DNA of 64,000 bases from Nageia nagi (Eukaryota; Pinophyta): contig JBITNC010000001.1 of the NCBI GenBank assembly GCA_050084985.1, positions 178,932,001-178,996,000 on the forward strand, read 5' to 3'. Below the pieces are notes generated by a model that saw only the letters and a program-made list of their open reading frames with translations, searched no databases and had not been told where the DNA came from. The translations under genes were made by a program, and so were the position numbers. Positions 1-8,639 of the stretch are shown in pieces (positions within the stretch are counted from its first letter, which is position 1; the number at the start of each line of letters is the position of its first letter).

Positions 1-162
1 CTATATACAAAGATAGCCTCATCCAAGGGATAGGCATGATCATTCAAGGAAGATGTGTAATAATGTCAAGAGTGTTGAATATGAAATTCCATAATTAGAA
101 ATAATACAAAATGTTAAGTGGAGTACATAATACATGCATGTGCTCATAATAAACCTCATATC

Positions 163-332
163 ATGGAAGATTTGGAGGATCATGAGGTGCAAGAAAGGCC
201 TTGTGAGGAAAATAATACATACCCTATAGATGATGTTCTTAACAAAGAATAAAAATGTCATGTACCATCGAGGATAAGGACAAGGTCTATATCTCAAGAA
301 GAGAAAGAAAAAGGTAAGATGAATCCTAAAAT
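163..332 (+). pseudogene. decayed ORF of unknown family, left part
   Basis: A reading frame starting at the ATG at 163 gives a hydrophilic peptide beginning MEDLEDHEVQERP. It meets one stop (TAA, 250-252), then continues through a basic stretch (RIRTRSISQEEKEKG) to base 332, where the 333-6164 element has inserted. When the element and one copy of its target duplication are left out, the frame runs without a shift into 6170-6383, the codon at the junction being made of 331, 332 and 6170. That shows the two parts were one coding-like sequence before the insertion. I do not recognise the family. It could be an accessory frame of an old retrotransposon or a broken host exon. Confidence 0.45.
328..332. 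repeat. target-site duplication AAAAT, left copy
   Basis: The five bases AAAAT lie directly before the TG end of the left LTR and are matched by AAAAT at 6165-6169, directly after the CA end of the right LTR. This fixes both ends of the inserted element. Confidence 0.9.
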
Positions 333-649
333 TGAGAGAACTATAATGTTCTATATTACTCATCAAATGAGTTACATATATAGGCTTAAGAAAGCCATTA
401 CAAGACAAAATAAGAAGTTGAGGATAATATTCTCAACCCATAATAAAACTCTAACTTCACACTATACGTATCACCCCTAGATCACTACATGACAAATTTG
501 TTATAACAACAAATCACAAGGAATATACCCTAAATATTTAATCCTAGACTTTAGACTTTAGGGAAATACTTTAGGGAAAATACTCTTAGTCCTAATTAAT
601 TAATCCTAATAACTTAGGACTTAGGGATATGTAGGATATAATTCCAACA
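333..649 (-). repeat. 3' LTR (317 bp) of the non-autonomous Copia-like element
   Basis: Begins TGAGAGAAC and ends ATTCCAACA on the plus strand. It differs from the LTR at 5848-6164 at three positions (C/A, G/T, C/A) with no length difference. The polypurine tract lies directly inside it, which makes it the 3' LTR of a minus-strand element. Confidence 0.92.
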
Positions 650-659
650 TTCTCCCCTT
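650..659 (-). promoter_or_regulatory. polypurine tract
   Basis: The plus strand reads TCTCCCCTTT directly inside the left LTR, so the minus strand carries AAAGGGGAGA. This is the usual plus-strand DNA primer site next to a 3' LTR, and it sets the element's orientation. Confidence 0.85.
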
Positions 660-723
660 TAATGCTAAGTAACTCATGCAAGAGTTCTTAAGCATTACAA
701 ATTTGGAAGAAACATAACCTTTT

Positions 724-2415
724 TCATTTCCTCCAATCATACAAAAGAAAATCAAAATTTTCAAGAAATAAATGGTAGCACTCCTTCCACTTGTTGTATG
801 GAGTTTTCTTCATTGTTGTTGATGTTGCTCCTTCATTGAGTGTCTCCTTTTGTTGAGTAGCTCCCCCTTCAACAAAATTCTTTCCATATGTGATCTTAAT
901 AAACCACTCTTTTTCATCTCTTGGATGGTCTTCAAACCATGCTTTTAGTGACATTCCATCAATGCTATAAGTATTGGTTTTCAAGAACCAATCTCTCTCA
1001 CAATGGTGTTTGAACCATTCTTTCATCTCTCTCTCATTTTTTATATGGTGTTTAAACCATGTTTGCAAGTAGTCATTTGCTCTTGCATTCATTACATCAT
1101 AGCATACTCCACATGAGTATGTTCTCATCATTTCACAATAATCATTATACCACACTACTCTCTCACAAATGTCTACACACACTTTGAGACAATGGAAAGC
1201 CACACATTGGCTAATTACATATGCAACCAAATGTTGCTCCTCACACAAAGTTTCACTCAAAAAATCACACCTTACTAAGGTTTTACATTCTTCATTTGGA
1301 TCCACATGACCCAAGTTTTTCATCAATGTCTTCTCCCAAGGAAGACTCTTCAATGTTGTCTCCATGATGCAATCCTCAAGCAATGCCTTGATAAGACATT
1401 CTCCTCCATTCTCCATAGCCTTCAAGCTATCCTTCACACATCTAATTAGCAAACATTCATTAGTAGCATTAGCAAATAAGCCAAAAAATAAGAAATCATT
1501 TCCTCTAATGATGTTTTGGTGAGTAGATATCCACATTAATCTTTCCTTTGATGTTACTTTTAAAGCAATCATTTCTTCATTCATGATAAGGAATTCCCAT
1601 GATTCCTCTTTGCATATTGTTGCTTTTATAAGACAACTCTCAAGATCTTTTGATGCCTCCATTTCACCATGAAGTCCATCAATGGCTATCTCATTATCTT
1701 CTATCTCCTCCTTGAGATAGTCATCTTCATTTTCTTCTTTTTCTTCTTCACAAAGTACTATCTCACTATTCTTTCTCTCCTCATTGAGAGATACTTTGTC
1801 ATTCACTCTTGGTGAGTGATCTTCTTGCATGAACATGGAGTTTATAGCCTCCATTTCTTCTTCATCAATGACCTCTCTAATATCATCATCCCATATTGTC
1901 TCCATAAGACAATCATCATGTACCTTCTCCATGAAGCATTCCTCATCTTCTCCTCTCTTCTCAACAAGAAGAAGATTCTCACATACACTCTCCTCCTTGA
2001 GAGTTTCTTCTTGGTGATCTTCACATTGGGTGTCTTCACCATCAACTTGAGCAATGGAATCATCATCACATATGATTTGAGCCTTTTCATCATTCACTCC
2101 ATGTGAGTGAGTTTCATCTACTCCATGTGAGTAGTTTTCAGCCATGGAACACTCCTCCTCAAGGGTGTCTTCATCTTGTTCTTTATCAAAAAAGAACTCT
2201 TGCCAACATTGGGTTGACTCCTCATTCTCCATCATAAGAATGGGTTCACAATATGATTTTTCCACAAAGCATTCATCATCATATGGCTGAAATGGTTTCT
2301 TCAATGAACACTCTTCATGACATGCCTCCTTCATGAGACATTCTTCATAACAAGGCCAATCTAATTCCTCTCCAAGGAATTCTCCTTCATAGTTTTTCAT
2401 CATATGTGTCTTCAT
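724..2415 (-). CDS. acidic cysteine-rich protein of unknown function, copy A with full C-terminus
   Basis: An open frame of 563 codons, the longest in the window. The first part (residues 1 to about 220) is the module shared with copies B and C: very acidic, with cysteines spaced in motifs such as YEECLMKEAC, DDECFVEK and DDCLMETIWDDD. From about residue 225 the sequence is unique: it has further cysteines (CVDICERVVWYNDYC), then repeated WFKHH / WFEDH / EWF motifs, and ends in FDFLLYDWRK close to the polypurine tract. Relative to copies B and C an extra T near 2395 shifts the frame, so this copy starts at an internal ATG and is cut off from the gag-like upstream part. I recognise no known domain. 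It fills the place where pol would lie in a complete element. Confidence 0.6.
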   Translation of the reverse strand: MKTHMMKNYEGEFLGEELDWPCYEECLMKEACHEECSLKKPFQPYDDECFVEKSYCEPILMMENEESTQCWQEFFFDKEQDEDTLEEECSMAENYSHGVDETHSHGVNDEKAQIICDDDSIAQVDGEDTQCEDHQEETLKEESVCENLLLVEKRGEDEECFMEKVHDDCLMETIWDDDIREVIDEEEMEAINSMFMQEDHSPRVNDKVSLNEERKNSEIVLCEEEKEENEDDYLKEEIEDNEIAIDGLHGEMEASKDLESCLIKATICKEESWEFLIMNEEMIALKVTSKERLMWISTHQNIIRGNDFLFFGLFANATNECLLIRCVKDSLKAMENGGECLIKALLEDCIMETTLKSLPWEKTLMKNLGHVDPNEECKTLVRCDFLSETLCEEQHLVAYVISQCVAFHCLKVCVDICERVVWYNDYCEMMRTYSCGVCYDVMNARANDYLQTWFKHHIKNEREMKEWFKHHCERDWFLKTNTYSIDGMSLKAWFEDHPRDEKEWFIKITYGKNFVEGGATQQKETLNEGATSTTMKKTPYNKWKECYHLFLENFDFLLYDWRK

Positions 2416-2459
2416 AAGATTCTCTCAATGCTTTCCAAGCTATTGTAGCTGATTTACAA

Positions 2460-3362
2460 TTAGAAATGATAAGAACAACATTCTCTTTCATGGCTTTTCT
2501 CAAGTCCATGAGAGCTAAGCAATTTTGATATTGCTTTTCTTTCTTTTTCTTCTTCACAAAGTACTATCTCACTATTCTTTCTCTCCTCATTGAGAGATAC
2601 TTTGTCATTCACTCTTGGTGAGTGATCTTCTTGCATTAACATGGAGTTTATAGCCTCCATTTCTTCTTCATCAATGACCTCTCTAAGATCATCATCCCAT
2701 ATTGTCTCCATAAAACAATCATCATGTGCCTTCTCCATGAAGCATTCCTCATCTTCTCCTCTCTTCTCAACAAGAAGAAGATTCTCACATACACTCTCCT
2801 CCTTGAGAGTTTCTTCTTGGTGATCTTCACATTGGGTGTCTTCACCATCAACTTGAGCAATGGAATCATCATCACATATGATTTGAGCCTTTTCATCATT
2901 CACTCCATGTGAGTGAGTTTCATCTACTCCATGTGAGTAGTTTTCAGCCATGGAACACTCCTCCTCAAGGGTGTCTTCATCTTGTTCTTTATCAAAAAAG
3001 AACTCTTGCCAACATTGGGTTGACTCCTCATTCTCCATCATAAGAATGGGTTCACAATATGCTTTTTCCACAAAGCATTCATCATCATATGGCTGAAATG
3101 GTTTCTTCAATGAACACTCTTCATGACATGCCTCCTTCATGAGACATTCTTCATAACAAGGCCAATCTAATTCCTCTCCAAGGAATTCTCCTTCATAGTT
3201 TTCATCATATGTGTCTTCATAAGATTCTCTCAATGCTTTCCAAGCTATTGTAGCTGATTTACAATTAGAAATGATAAGAAAAACATTCTCTTTCATGGCT
3301 TTTCTCAAGTCCATGAGAGCTAAGCAATTTTGATATTGCTTTTCTTTCTTTTTCTTCTTCAC
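2460..3362 (-). CDS. gag-tail fused to acidic cysteine-rich region, copy B
   Basis: 300 codons. It opens with a lysine-rich stretch, then a segment typical of the middle of Copia-type gag (LALMDLRKAM, then NCKSATIAWKALRESYED), where a conserved Trp/Ala-Leu helix would be expected. From about residue 55 it becomes the acidic cysteine-rich module: ECLMKEACHEEC, DDECFVEKAYC, two SHGV motifs, CFMEKAHDDCFMETIWDDD. At the C-end the frame crosses into copy A out of phase with that copy's gag (RKAISKLLSSHG) and stops. No zinc knuckle and no protease motif is visible. Whether it is translated is unknown, but the open frame and the young LTRs argue that it was recently intact. Confidence 0.6.
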   Translation of the reverse strand: MKKKKKEKQYQNCLALMDLRKAMKENVFLIISNCKSATIAWKALRESYEDTYDENYEGEFLGEELDWPCYEECLMKEACHEECSLKKPFQPYDDECFVEKAYCEPILMMENEESTQCWQEFFFDKEQDEDTLEEECSMAENYSHGVDETHSHGVNDEKAQIICDDDSIAQVDGEDTQCEDHQEETLKEESVCENLLLVEKRGEDEECFMEKAHDDCFMETIWDDDLREVIDEEEMEAINSMLMQEDHSPRVNDKVSLNEERKNSEIVLCEEEKERKAISKLLSSHGLEKSHERECCSYHF

Positions 3363-4119
3363 AAAGTACTATCTCACTATTCTTTCTCTCCTCATTGAGA
3401 GATACTTTGTCATTCACTCTTGGTGAGTGATCTTCTTGCATTAACATGGAGTTTATAGCCTCCATTTCTTCTTCATCAATGACCTCTCTAAGATCATCAT
3501 CCCATATTGTCTCCATAAGACAATCATCATGTGCCTTCTCCATGAAGCATTCCTCATCTTCTCCTCTCTTCTCAACAAGAAGAAGATTCTCACATACACT
3601 CTCCTCCTTGAGAGTTTCTTCTTGGTGATCTTCACATTGGGTGTCTTCACCATCAACTTGAGCAATGGAATCATCATCACATATGATTTGAGCCTTTTCA
3701 TCATTCACTCCATGTGAGTGAGTTTCATCTACTCCATGTGAGTAGTTTTCAACCATGGAACACTCCTCCTCAAGGGTGTCTTCATCTTGTTCTTTATCAA
3801 AAAAGAACTCTTGCCAACATTGGGTTGAATCCTCATTCTCCATCATAAGAATGGGTTCACAATATGCTTTTTCCACAAAGCATTCATCATCATATGGCTG
3901 AAATGGTGTCTTCAATGAACACTCTTCATGACATGCCTCCTTCATGAGACATTCTTCATAACAAGGCCAATCTAATTCCTCTCCAAGGAATTCTCCTTCA
4001 TAGTTTTCATCATATGTGTCTTCATAAGATTCTCTCAATGCTTTCCAAGCTATTGTAGCTGATTTACAATTAGCAATGATGGGAAAAACATTCTCTTTCA
4101 TGGCTTTTCTCAAGTCCAT
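3265..4119 (-). CDS. gag-tail fused to acidic cysteine-rich region, copy C
   Basis: 284 codons from the ATG of MDLRKAMKENVFPII. The same phase is open a little further upstream through KQYQNCLAL. It is the copy nearest the gag start at 4328, so it best shows the original order: gag N-terminus, gag helix segment NCKSATIAWKALRESYED, then the acidic cysteine-rich module. A one-base phase difference in the purine run at about 4145-4160 separates it from the gag N-terminal frame. It is very acidic overall, with pairs of cysteines about 3-4 residues apart. Metal binding is conceivable but nothing shows it. Function unknown. Confidence 0.6.
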   Translation of the reverse strand: MDLRKAMKENVFPIIANCKSATIAWKALRESYEDTYDENYEGEFLGEELDWPCYEECLMKEACHEECSLKTPFQPYDDECFVEKAYCEPILMMENEDSTQCWQEFFFDKEQDEDTLEEECSMVENYSHGVDETHSHGVNDEKAQIICDDDSIAQVDGEDTQCEDHQEETLKEESVCENLLLVEKRGEDEECFMEKAHDDCLMETIWDDDLREVIDEEEMEAINSMLMQEDHSPRVNDKVSLNEERKNSEIVLCEEEKERKAISKLLSSHGLEKSHERECFSYHF

Positions 4120-4124
4120 GAGAG

Positions 4125-4328
4125 CTAAGCAATTTTGATATTGCTTTTCTTTCTTTTTCTTTTCTCTTCTCCTTCAAGAGACTTCCAAGATGGAGGTTCA
4201 TCATACCCATCTTCTATAATGCTCCAAAGGTCCTTAGCCTTGAGCAAGTTCTTCATTATTATTCTCCACCAAGCATAATTTTGTCCATCAAACTTGGGTA
4301 CCTCCAAATCTTCAAATATGGAATCCAT
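4125..4328 (-). CDS. Copia-type gag N-terminus
   Basis: A 67-codon frame beginning MDSIFEDLEVPKFDGQNYAW. The pattern of a short acidic start, then P-K-F-D-G-x-N-Y-x-W-W, then a lysine-rich stretch and L-W-x-I-I-E-x-G is that of the DUF4219/UBN2 gag domains of plant Ty1/Copia elements. It is the first ATG frame after the long leader, about 1.5 kb from the primer binding site. The frame stops in a purine run, and the gag continues one phase off in copy C. This is either a recent one-base indel or the site of a programmed shift; the first is simpler. Truncated compared with a full gag, with no CCHC knuckle. Confidence 0.7.
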   Translation of the reverse strand: MDSIFEDLEVPKFDGQNYAWWRIIMKNLLKAKDLWSIIEDGYDEPPSWKSLEGEEKRKRKKSNIKIA

Positions 4329-5833
4329 CTTTGTTTAATTTTTATCTCAAAAAATTAGAAAACCTGCAGCACAAATATTTTTGCAAAAGTAATTTTTAAT
4401 TACTTTTTCTCAATGTATTTCACTCTCTGTAATCAAAATTAGATATTAACAGAGATGAAAATAGATGGCCATTTAACCACCTCCTTCTCAGATTTGGACG
4501 CACAATTTTGATAGGTCAGCTTCAATAGGATGTATCTCCTCACTGGTGCAGATCCCTTCACATCCATGGAATGAGCATAGGTTAGTCTCACACTACCTTC
4601 TATGGACATCACTCCTCACTGGAGCAGGTCCAGATCAATTCACACGTCTTCAGGCCACAAGCTTCAGGCCATGAGCTATTTTCCTCCTTCGTGCATCTCC
4701 TTCATGCGAACAACACGCGAAAGTCACCTTCTCCATGAGCAATGCATCACCTTCACTTTCTCCTCAACATCCTCTACCACGTGATCATCTCCTTCAACGC
4801 ATGTTTCCTCCTCATGATAGACCAGATCAATTCATTTTTCTTAACATGCAACTCCTCCGCGTGAACAAAACAAATCGATTCACTATTTCTCAGTGAATGT
4901 CTCCTTCCTTCGTGCATCACAAAGGCCTCTTCTGTGTGAGCTTCTAACGAGATGGCTTTCTCCTCCGTGTGATTTTCTAGGCTAAAAAATGTGAGCTCTT
5001 CCTCATGCTTCAAGCACCATGCACCACGCACCATGCAAGCCACCTCCTTCTCTGCGGGAGCAAAGCTACCTGTTCCTTTAACTCCTCCTCCTTCACGAGC
5101 AGCGAGTCACCTCCATGCAAGGTACAAAACATGTGAGTGGAATGGATTTCCTCCTCCATGTAGGTCTCCTTCATGTCCTCTACCACACGAACAGCTTCTC
5201 CTCCTCCTTAGGTGGTAGATTTCACTATTTTTCATCTCTCTCGTTTCCTTGGAGAACGGCTTGGAACTGTCCTTCGACCGATAGGAAGAAATACCATGTA
5301 AATGGTCTGCTCCTCTCGACTGTCATATGGATGAGGCTTCAAACATGCACATCCCTCATCCACTCTACACAAGGCATATCCATCTTTCACTAAGTGCAGC
5401 CTCGTTCAGACCTTAAAACTCTTCATGCGAGCACTGTAGCGCAAGCCACGCGAGCCACCAAATGCTTACATCTCCTCACGTGATCTTCACGCAAGCTTCA
5501 CATTTGCTCTTTTAGCAATGCACCTCGTACCTCCTCCGTGCAGGCCACGAAATTCATAAACCAAATCAGTGCTCACGTCTCCTCATGTAGGCTCTCCTTT
5601 CTGCTGTGCATGGGCTCACTTTCTCCTTCACGTACATGAACAGGTATGGAATGTCACATCACTAAGGCAGCTCTTTGATTCCACAGAACCAAGAATTTTT
5701 CCAAGGCTTTGGATCTCACACTTGCAAGAATTTGATAAATTCTTTGCAATGCATCCACAAGCTCATGACAGTCCTTGAGGAGCTTGATAAGATCCTTCAA
5801 GACTTCACCCACTCTAACCCTATGATCAACTAT
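4329..5833 (-). other. long leader, CpG-rich, with degenerate CTCCTTCATG-type repeats
   Basis: The untranslated region between primer site and gag. From about 4670 to 5650 it is clearly richer in G+C and CpG than the rest of the window (roughly three dozen CpGs by eye). It repeats a degenerate motif near CTCC-T/C-TCATGC-A/G-AGC every 40-60 bases on the plus strand, for example around 4699, 4790, 4852, 4900, 5090, 5170, 5418, 5475 and 5578. Short open frames here are not convincing as genes. Confidence 0.55.
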
Positions 5834-5845
5834 GCTCTGATACCA
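5834..5845 (-). promoter_or_regulatory. primer binding site for initiator tRNA-Met
   Basis: The minus strand reads TGGTATCAGAGC two bases inside the right LTR. This is the standard complement of the 3' end of plant initiator tRNA-Met used by most Copia elements. It confirms that the right LTR is the 5' LTR. Confidence 0.92.
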
Positions 5846-5847
5846 AT

Positions 5848-6164
5848 TGAGAGAACTATAATGTTATATATTACTCATCAAATGAGTTACATATATAGGC
5901 TTAAGAAATCCATTACAAGACAAAATAAGAAGTTGAGGATAATATTCTCAACCCATAATAAAACTCTAACTTCACACTATACGTATCACCCCTAGATCAC
6001 TACATGACAAATTTGTTATAACAACAAATCACAAGGAATATACCCTAAATATTTAATCCTAGACTTTAGACTTTAGGGAAATACTTTAGGGAAAATACTC
6101 TTAGTCATAATTAATTAATCCTAATAACTTAGGACTTAGGGATATGTAGGATATAATTCCAACA
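5848..6164 (-). repeat. 5' LTR (317 bp) of the non-autonomous Copia-like element
   Basis: Partner of 333-649, same length, three mismatches. Because it is the 5' LTR it should hold the element's promoter on the minus strand; I could not place a convincing TATA box. Confidence 0.92.
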
Positions 6165-6169
6165 AAAAT
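6165..6169. repeat. target-site duplication AAAAT, right copy
   Basis: AAAAT directly after the CA end of the right LTR, identical to 328-332. Confidence 0.9.
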
Positions 6170-6383
6170 CATTCATATTTCTAATAGCCCTACCAAGGAG
6201 GAGAGTAGTTCTTATGTTATTGAAAATTGTATCAAACTCAAGAATACCTTTGGTAATGTTAAACCTATGCCTAGTACAATGTTCAAATTCATTTATGGAA
6301 GAAAGAAGAAAAAAGAAAATCACTTTGCCTATCTGTTAGATGAGACACCCTTTACTAGCTCAGAGCTACTCATTCAAGACTAG
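6170..6383 (+). pseudogene. decayed ORF of unknown family, right part
   Basis: Continues the frame of 163-332 after the insertion: a serine/threonine-rich stretch (SPTKEESSSYVIENC), then FIYGRKKKKENHFAYLLDE, to a TAG at 6381. Downstream the same phase goes on with stops to about 6540. I do not recognise it. The absence of stops over 70 codons in such AT-rich DNA supports former coding. Confidence 0.4.
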
Positions 6384-6552
6384 AATTTTGATACCTATCA
6401 GACCACTAGTATCACTACCAACTCCCCTCACCATTCTCCTTGTCAGCTAATAGAACAAGACCCTCTCAATATTCAAATTATTATTTTTTCTATCATCAAA
6501 AGTCACCCTAGGCTAACTAATTGCAAAAAAAAACAAACTCTAGTTCATTTGT

Positions 6553-6804
6553 ATGCATCAAAACATTCATCTTCACAATGTAATGTTACTTGAAGCTGAA
6601 AGATGTCAAGGGAATCCCAATGTGATTTTTAAAACCATGCCAATTTTTAACCATATGTATGAACATGAAGCTCAAAGATATAATAGGATAAAAAGAGCAA
6701 AAAATTGGAGAAAGATCCATAAGAAGTTTTACAAGTTCAACCATCATAAGCTAAGGATGCAATGTGATGAGGACTTCTTGGAACCAAAGGAAGTAAACCT
6801 TTGA
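6553..6804 (+). pseudogene. basic ORF fragment, 83 codons, unknown
   Basis: A short open frame rich in His, Lys, Arg and Asn, with a notable basic stretch (RIKRAKNWRKIHKKFYKFNH) followed by KLRMQCDEDFLEPKEV. It follows the 6170-6383 frame in another phase and may be its C-terminal continuation after a frameshift. No known domain is recognised. Confidence 0.35.
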
Positions 6805-7336
6805 AATTACTATCATGATCAATTTTATAAGACCCGAGCATCAACTTAGCCTCAATATAATCCAACCTTTTACTTTAAGATCAAGCCTCTTTAGAAGATG
6901 AAACCTCCTAGCAAAGAAATAAATCAAGGGTAGTCTTCTTTTCTTTGCTTTCATGAAGATTGTGAATAATCATGATCAAACTTCTTTTTGTATGCTTTTA
7001 AGAGAAAATAATGATGAAACAAATTTTGCTATGATGTATGATTTGACTTTTACTTTCTTTAGTAACTAGATAGATACAGTTTACAAAGATTACTTCATTT
7101 TGATATAGTTTGATTTAAGAAAGGATAATACTTTATGCTGCATCTTATTATTTATTCTTCTTATATGGTTTGTACCTCATAGAGATTTATGCTCCTTTGT
7201 TTATCTATGATAGAGGAAAATAGTTTCTATTTTTGTCATGTCATGTTGTAAAAGGTGTTTGAGATCCTTCCAAAGCTTGGTTTTCTTTTTTTGATTAGTA
7301 TCAAATTTACTCATTGGTTCTAATAAAAAAAACTAT
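6805..7336. other. AT-rich spacer, nothing recognised
   Basis: Between the decayed frame and the next LTR I see no coding pattern, repeat or RNA gene. Confidence 0.5.
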
Positions 7337-8570
7337 CCAAACCATTTTTATATGTATAGTTAAACTATGTTATTGGAGTGGAATATACATATATATGAAC
7401 ACATGTGTTGTTGGTTTGATTTGTGAATAAACTGACAAATATTATGGTTAATATTATGCTATCTCTTAAACATCATAAATGTTACTATTGTAGGAAAAAT
7501 CAATATCAAATTATTACATATTCCTATGTTGTTAATACTTAACATTGTTCAAGTGATTCAATATTTGTTAATTATTAATAAGTGCAAATAATTTGAATAG
7601 GGCATACTTGTTCAAAAGATGTCAAATAATGGTCATGCTATTATGAAGAGAAAAACTATAATAATTACTATGTTAGTTCTATTACATTTAAAGTTTAACA
7701 TTGGCTAATATATGAATACTAATGAATACTCATAGTTGTTGTTAAATTTCAATATGGTACATAGAATTCATAGCTATATTGATGAAGACTCTTATATAGA
7801 TGAAACAAGTATGATGATTAGTTATAGTTGTAATCATAGTTGATAATAGCCAAGTGTAGAAAGGACTTTTGATTTTCAATATTATTAAATATGATTGGCT
7901 TTGTTTTTATTTAAATCATTTACTCTTATAAAGGTTGTCTTAGAGTAGACATGGTAACATACTCTATTTAGAGTATAACTTATGAAATTTTGGTAATTAA
8001 TAGTATGCTCAAAGAATTGCTTGATAGAATTTATACCTATTTAGCTAGTTTACAATCATATGAGGCTATATATTGAAGATTGTTATCTTGACATAAATGA
8101 TAGGTTACAACTCCATATGCCTTATAAAAGAAACTAAGGTAATAGTATATATTGGAAAAAAATGTGTCACCTACTAGAAACTAATAAAGACAATATTATA
8201 TAGAGTAAACCTAATTTCATTCCAACTTAAGTTACAAATGTCTTAAGATATAAATTATGTAGATGTACACTATGGTTCCCTAAATGGGTATATAGTGAAA
8301 TCCGTATATGAATTAGGTTTTTTGAATGAATTTTGAAAAGGGTTTTCAATAAGAATGAGCTAAATACTCATATGATCCAATATGTAATAATGATTCTACA
8401 TACTAAAGTTTATTTTGACTACACCATAATTTTATTAACAAAGTAAACTTGATCCTCATAGAAAAGAAAATACAATTTTATATGCTTGAAGTTATGACTT
8501 GATGAAACATTTTAGTTTGGTTTTTACAACTTTGGTTTTCTTTTGAATTTGATATTTAAGGGATATAACA
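7337..8570 (+). repeat. 5' LTR of the chromovirus-like element
   Basis: Aligns by eye with 15547-16782 throughout, sharing for example the block TTGGAGTGGAA, the stretch around CATAAATGTTACTATTG and the ending GGATATAACA. The many mismatches and small indels mark an old insertion. Confidence 0.75.
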
Positions 8571-8572
8571 TT

Positions 8573-8585
8573 TGCTATTAGAGAC
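8573..8585 (+). promoter_or_regulatory. decayed primer binding site
   Basis: TGCTATTAGAGAC, two bases after the LTR end, resembles TGGTATCAGAGC with a few substitutions and an inserted base. Initiator tRNA-Met priming is the likely original state. Confidence 0.5.
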
Positions 8586-8639
8586 ATAGGATATAACATC
8601 TAGTCTATTTTATTTTGAAGTACTTAGTAACATTTGTAT

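Larger units (their letters stand above)
1746..4160 (-). repeat. 805-bp tandem triplication of the gag-tail/acidic module
   Basis: Three head-to-tail copies: about 1746-2551, 2552-3356 and 3357-4160, taken from the landmark CTTCACAAAGTACTATCTC at 1746, 2552 and 3357. The copies differ only at scattered bases. Each runs from the gag segment (KQYQNCLALMDLRKAM) to the acidic stretch (EIVLCEEEKE). The joints lie in pyrimidine runs (TTTCTTTCTTTTTCTTCTTC), and similar runs occur at both outer edges, near 1733-1748 and 4143-4160. This suggests unequal recombination or slippage between those runs. Confidence 0.93.
333..6164 (-). mobile_element. young non-autonomous Copia-like LTR retrotransposon
   Basis: A structurally complete 5.8-kb element on the minus strand. 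It has two 317-bp LTRs with TG/CA ends, a 5-bp target duplication AAAAT, a primer site matching initiator tRNA-Met beside the right (5') LTR, and a polypurine tract beside the left (3') LTR. The LTRs differ at only three positions by eye, so the insertion is much younger than its surroundings. Inside are only a Copia-type gag N-terminus and an acidic cysteine-rich frame in three tandem copies. No protease, integrase, RT or RNase H is visible, so it must depend on enzymes from another element. I infer Copia affinity from the gag start and the primer type. Confidence 0.88.

Noticed and set aside
40-408. 122-codon minus-strand frame rich in Phe, Leu and Ile
   Set aside because: It crosses the LTR and the insertion boundary, is a hydrophobic antisense by-product of AT-rich DNA, and its right part recurs only because it is LTR sequence.
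1816-3717. Plus-strand and second-phase minus-strand open frames (60-96 codons) repeated at about 805-bp spacing
   Set aside because: They are shadows of the acidic frame within the triplicated module; they are low-complexity Ser- or Lys/Arg-rich and lack any conserved motif.
4602-5995. Several plus-strand frames of 60-106 codons in the leader and right LTR
   Set aside because: Antisense to the element, without domains, and open mainly because the leader is C/T-rich and stop-poor on that strand.
333-6164. All three LTR differences are transversions, which might suggest a special mutation process
   Set aside because: Three events are too few to mean anything.
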